DNA from: Sphingomonadales bacterium
GTDB lineage: Bacteria > Pseudomonadota > Alphaproteobacteria > Sphingomonadales > Sphingomonadaceae
Direction: 5' to 3'
Assembly (NCBI GenBank): GCA_027491235.1
Contig: JAIXWO010000010.1
Span: 186,001-250,000 of the forward strand
Length of the DNA stretch: 64,000 nt
Below, in pieces: positions 63,000 to 64,000 of this stretch. A program made the position numbers and the translations under genes. The notes under the pieces were generated by a model that was not told the origin of the DNA, did no database searches, and saw nothing but the letters and a program-made list of their open reading frames with translations. How positions within the stretch are numbered: position 1 is the stretch's first letter; the number at the start of each line of letters is the position of its first letter.

Positions 63000-64000
63000 C
63001 CATCCCGGCGAAACGGGCCCACGCCTCTTCACCGAAAAGCAAAGCGGGGCCATGCGCGTCATGGCGGTGGATGAGGTCGCGCTGAGCCTGGGCCTTGCGC
63101 CCGGCATGATGCTCGCCGATGCCCGCGCCCGCGTGCCTGAGGTGCAGGCCGTGGCGCACGACCCGCAGGCCGATGCCCGGCTGCTGGACAGCATCGCCGA
63201 GGATTGTGACCGCTACACGCCGTCCGTCGCTGTCGACCCGCCCGATGGCCTGATCCTCGACATCACCGGCTGTGCGCATCTGTGGGGGGATGAGGCAGGG
63301 CTGGTGAGCGCGCTTGTCACGCGGCTGGTGGATGGCGGCATGACGCTGCGGGTGGCGCTCGCCGAAACGCCCGACAAAGCCCGCGCGCTGGCTCGGCATG
63401 GCGGGGAGCTGCTGCGCGCCGGACGCCGCCTTTCGCCCAACCGGCTGAACGAAGAACGCGCGCCTTATATGCCCGCCGCCCCTAACGTGGGCAACCTGCC
63501 CGTCGCTGCGTTAGATTTGGGAGAGGAACGGACGACTGCGCTCAAACGCGCCGGGCTGACGGTGCTGGGCGATCTCGCCAGCCGCCCGCGCATCCCGCTC
63601 GCCGCGCGGTTCGGGCCACAGGCCGTCACCCGGCTGGCTCGTGTGCTGGGCGAAGAAGATGTCCGCATCACCCCGCGCCGGACGCCGCCTGCCCTCTCCT
63701 TTGCGCGTCGCTTTGCCGAGCCTGTGTCGCACACGGACTTCGTCCTCGCCACGCTGGCGGATCTTGTGCGGGAAGCAGGCGAGGAACTGGCCCGACGCGG
63801 CGAGGGCGGTCGTGAATTTGCCAGCCGCCTGTTCCGCAGCGACGGCGCCGTCCACGCTTTAAGCATCGGCACGGGCCAGCCGACCCGCGATGTGGAACTG
63901 GTGCTGCGGCTCTTCCGTGAACGGATCGACACGCTGGAGGACCCGCTGGACCCCGGCTTTGGCTATGATCTCATCCGCCTCGACATTCCGGTGGCCGAGG
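62920..64000 (+). CDS. imuB: ImuB, Y-family polymerase-like protein, cut by window end
   Basis: 360 residues are visible, starting RRYCALFLPLLSADRW after a short leader. Y-family segments follow (VDPPDGLILDITGCAHLWG, AETPDKARALA), but the catalytic carboxylates of true polymerases are not all kept, as usual for ImuB. It binds the beta clamp and recruits DnaE2. The start overlaps imuA by 80 bases. dnaE2 is expected next, outside the window. Confidence 0.92.
   Translation, partial: MTGQPLANRRYCALFLPLLSADRWLRDHPGETGPRLFTEKQSGAMRVMAVDEVALSLGLAPGMMLADARARVPEVQAVAHDPQADARLLDSIAEDCDRYTPSVAVDPPDGLILDITGCAHLWGDEAGLVSALVTRLVDGGMTLRVALAETPDKARALARHGGELLRAGRRLSPNRLNEERAPYMPAAPNVGNLPVAALDLGEERTTALKRAGLTVLGDLASRPRIPLAARFGPQAVTRLARVLGEEDVRITPRRTPPALSFARRFAEPVSHTDFVLATLADLVREAGEELARRGEGGREFASRLFRSDGAVHALSIGTGQPTRDVELVLRLFRERIDTLEDPLDPGFGYDLIRLDIPVAE

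Overview
The window is GC-rich bacterial chromosome with dense, mostly co-directional gene strings and many 4-base ATGA/GTGA/TTGA start-stop overlaps. Gene content points to an alphaproteobacterium of the order Sphingomonadales: a ChpT phosphotransferase beside a CheA-like kinase, a type A RNase P RNA, CobS/CobT next to DnaJ and BolA genes, an imuA-imuB cassette behind a GAAC-N7-GAAC LexA box, an Rrf2-suf operon, and a TonB receptor. Genus cannot be fixed from the sequence alone. No tRNA, rRNA, insertion sequence, prophage or CRISPR array was seen; this is chromosomal backbone.

Layout. 1-2.8 kb: a truncated lipoprotein gene, cobT and rnpB (all minus). 2.9-6.3 kb: a divergent GGDEF protein, an unknown protein, a family 2 amidase and a DMT transporter. 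6.3-9.0 kb: response regulator, CheA-like kinase, chpT and a JAMM peptidase (minus). 9.05-11.06 kb: rluD and rpoH, closed by a strong terminator. 11-17.6 kb: a Baeyer-Villiger monooxygenase, thiolase, a MurC-like ligase with a lipid kinase, and a dicarboxylate/amino-acid symporter. 17.7-21.5 kb: a DUF898, M48 peptidase, hydrolase and TPR string. 21.5-28.9 kb: SIMPL protein, glyoxalases I and II, a lipoprotein, acyl-CoA synthetase, gamma-glutamyltransferase and pyrD, with two palindromic repeats between genes. 28.9-30.9 kb: a candidate small RNA and two tandem AraC-type regulators. 30.9-38.3 kb: the suf Fe-S assembly operon (Rrf2 regulator, sufB, small membrane protein, sufC, membrane protein, sufD, sufS, sufT, sufA, MBL-fold protein). 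38.3-47.4 kb: a second MBL protein, GST, ATP-grasp enzyme, MarR, a CYP153-like P450, GNAT, a kinase (APH plus DUF6285-like) and an acyl-CoA dehydrogenase. 47.3-55.5 kb: leuC, cobS, a TonB receptor, a DnaJ protein, bolA, pirin and a hydrolase. 55.6-64 kb: a DUF2332 protein, hisG-hisD-nusB, a GGDEF/EAL protein, galU, imuA and the start of imuB.

Most striking observations. Two unrelated palindromic repeat elements are embedded in frame inside essential-type genes of the same operon: about 89 bp within sufC and about 94 bp at the 5' end of sufS. The sufC element is a relative of a 170-bp intergenic element at 24.1 kb, and one hairpin differs between the copies by paired compensatory changes. This resembles the in-frame palindromic elements known from Rickettsia. 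Second, a UUCG-loop terminator with eight U residues at 29.13-29.16 kb ends no gene and is preceded by a folded, AT-rich segment carrying two anti-Shine-Dalgarno stretches, which suggests an unannotated small RNA. Third, a kinase fused to a DUF6285-like domain beside an acyl-CoA dehydrogenase looks like a 4-hydroxyacyl-CoA dehydration module of the LvaA-LvaB-LvaC / ACAD10-ACAD11 type.
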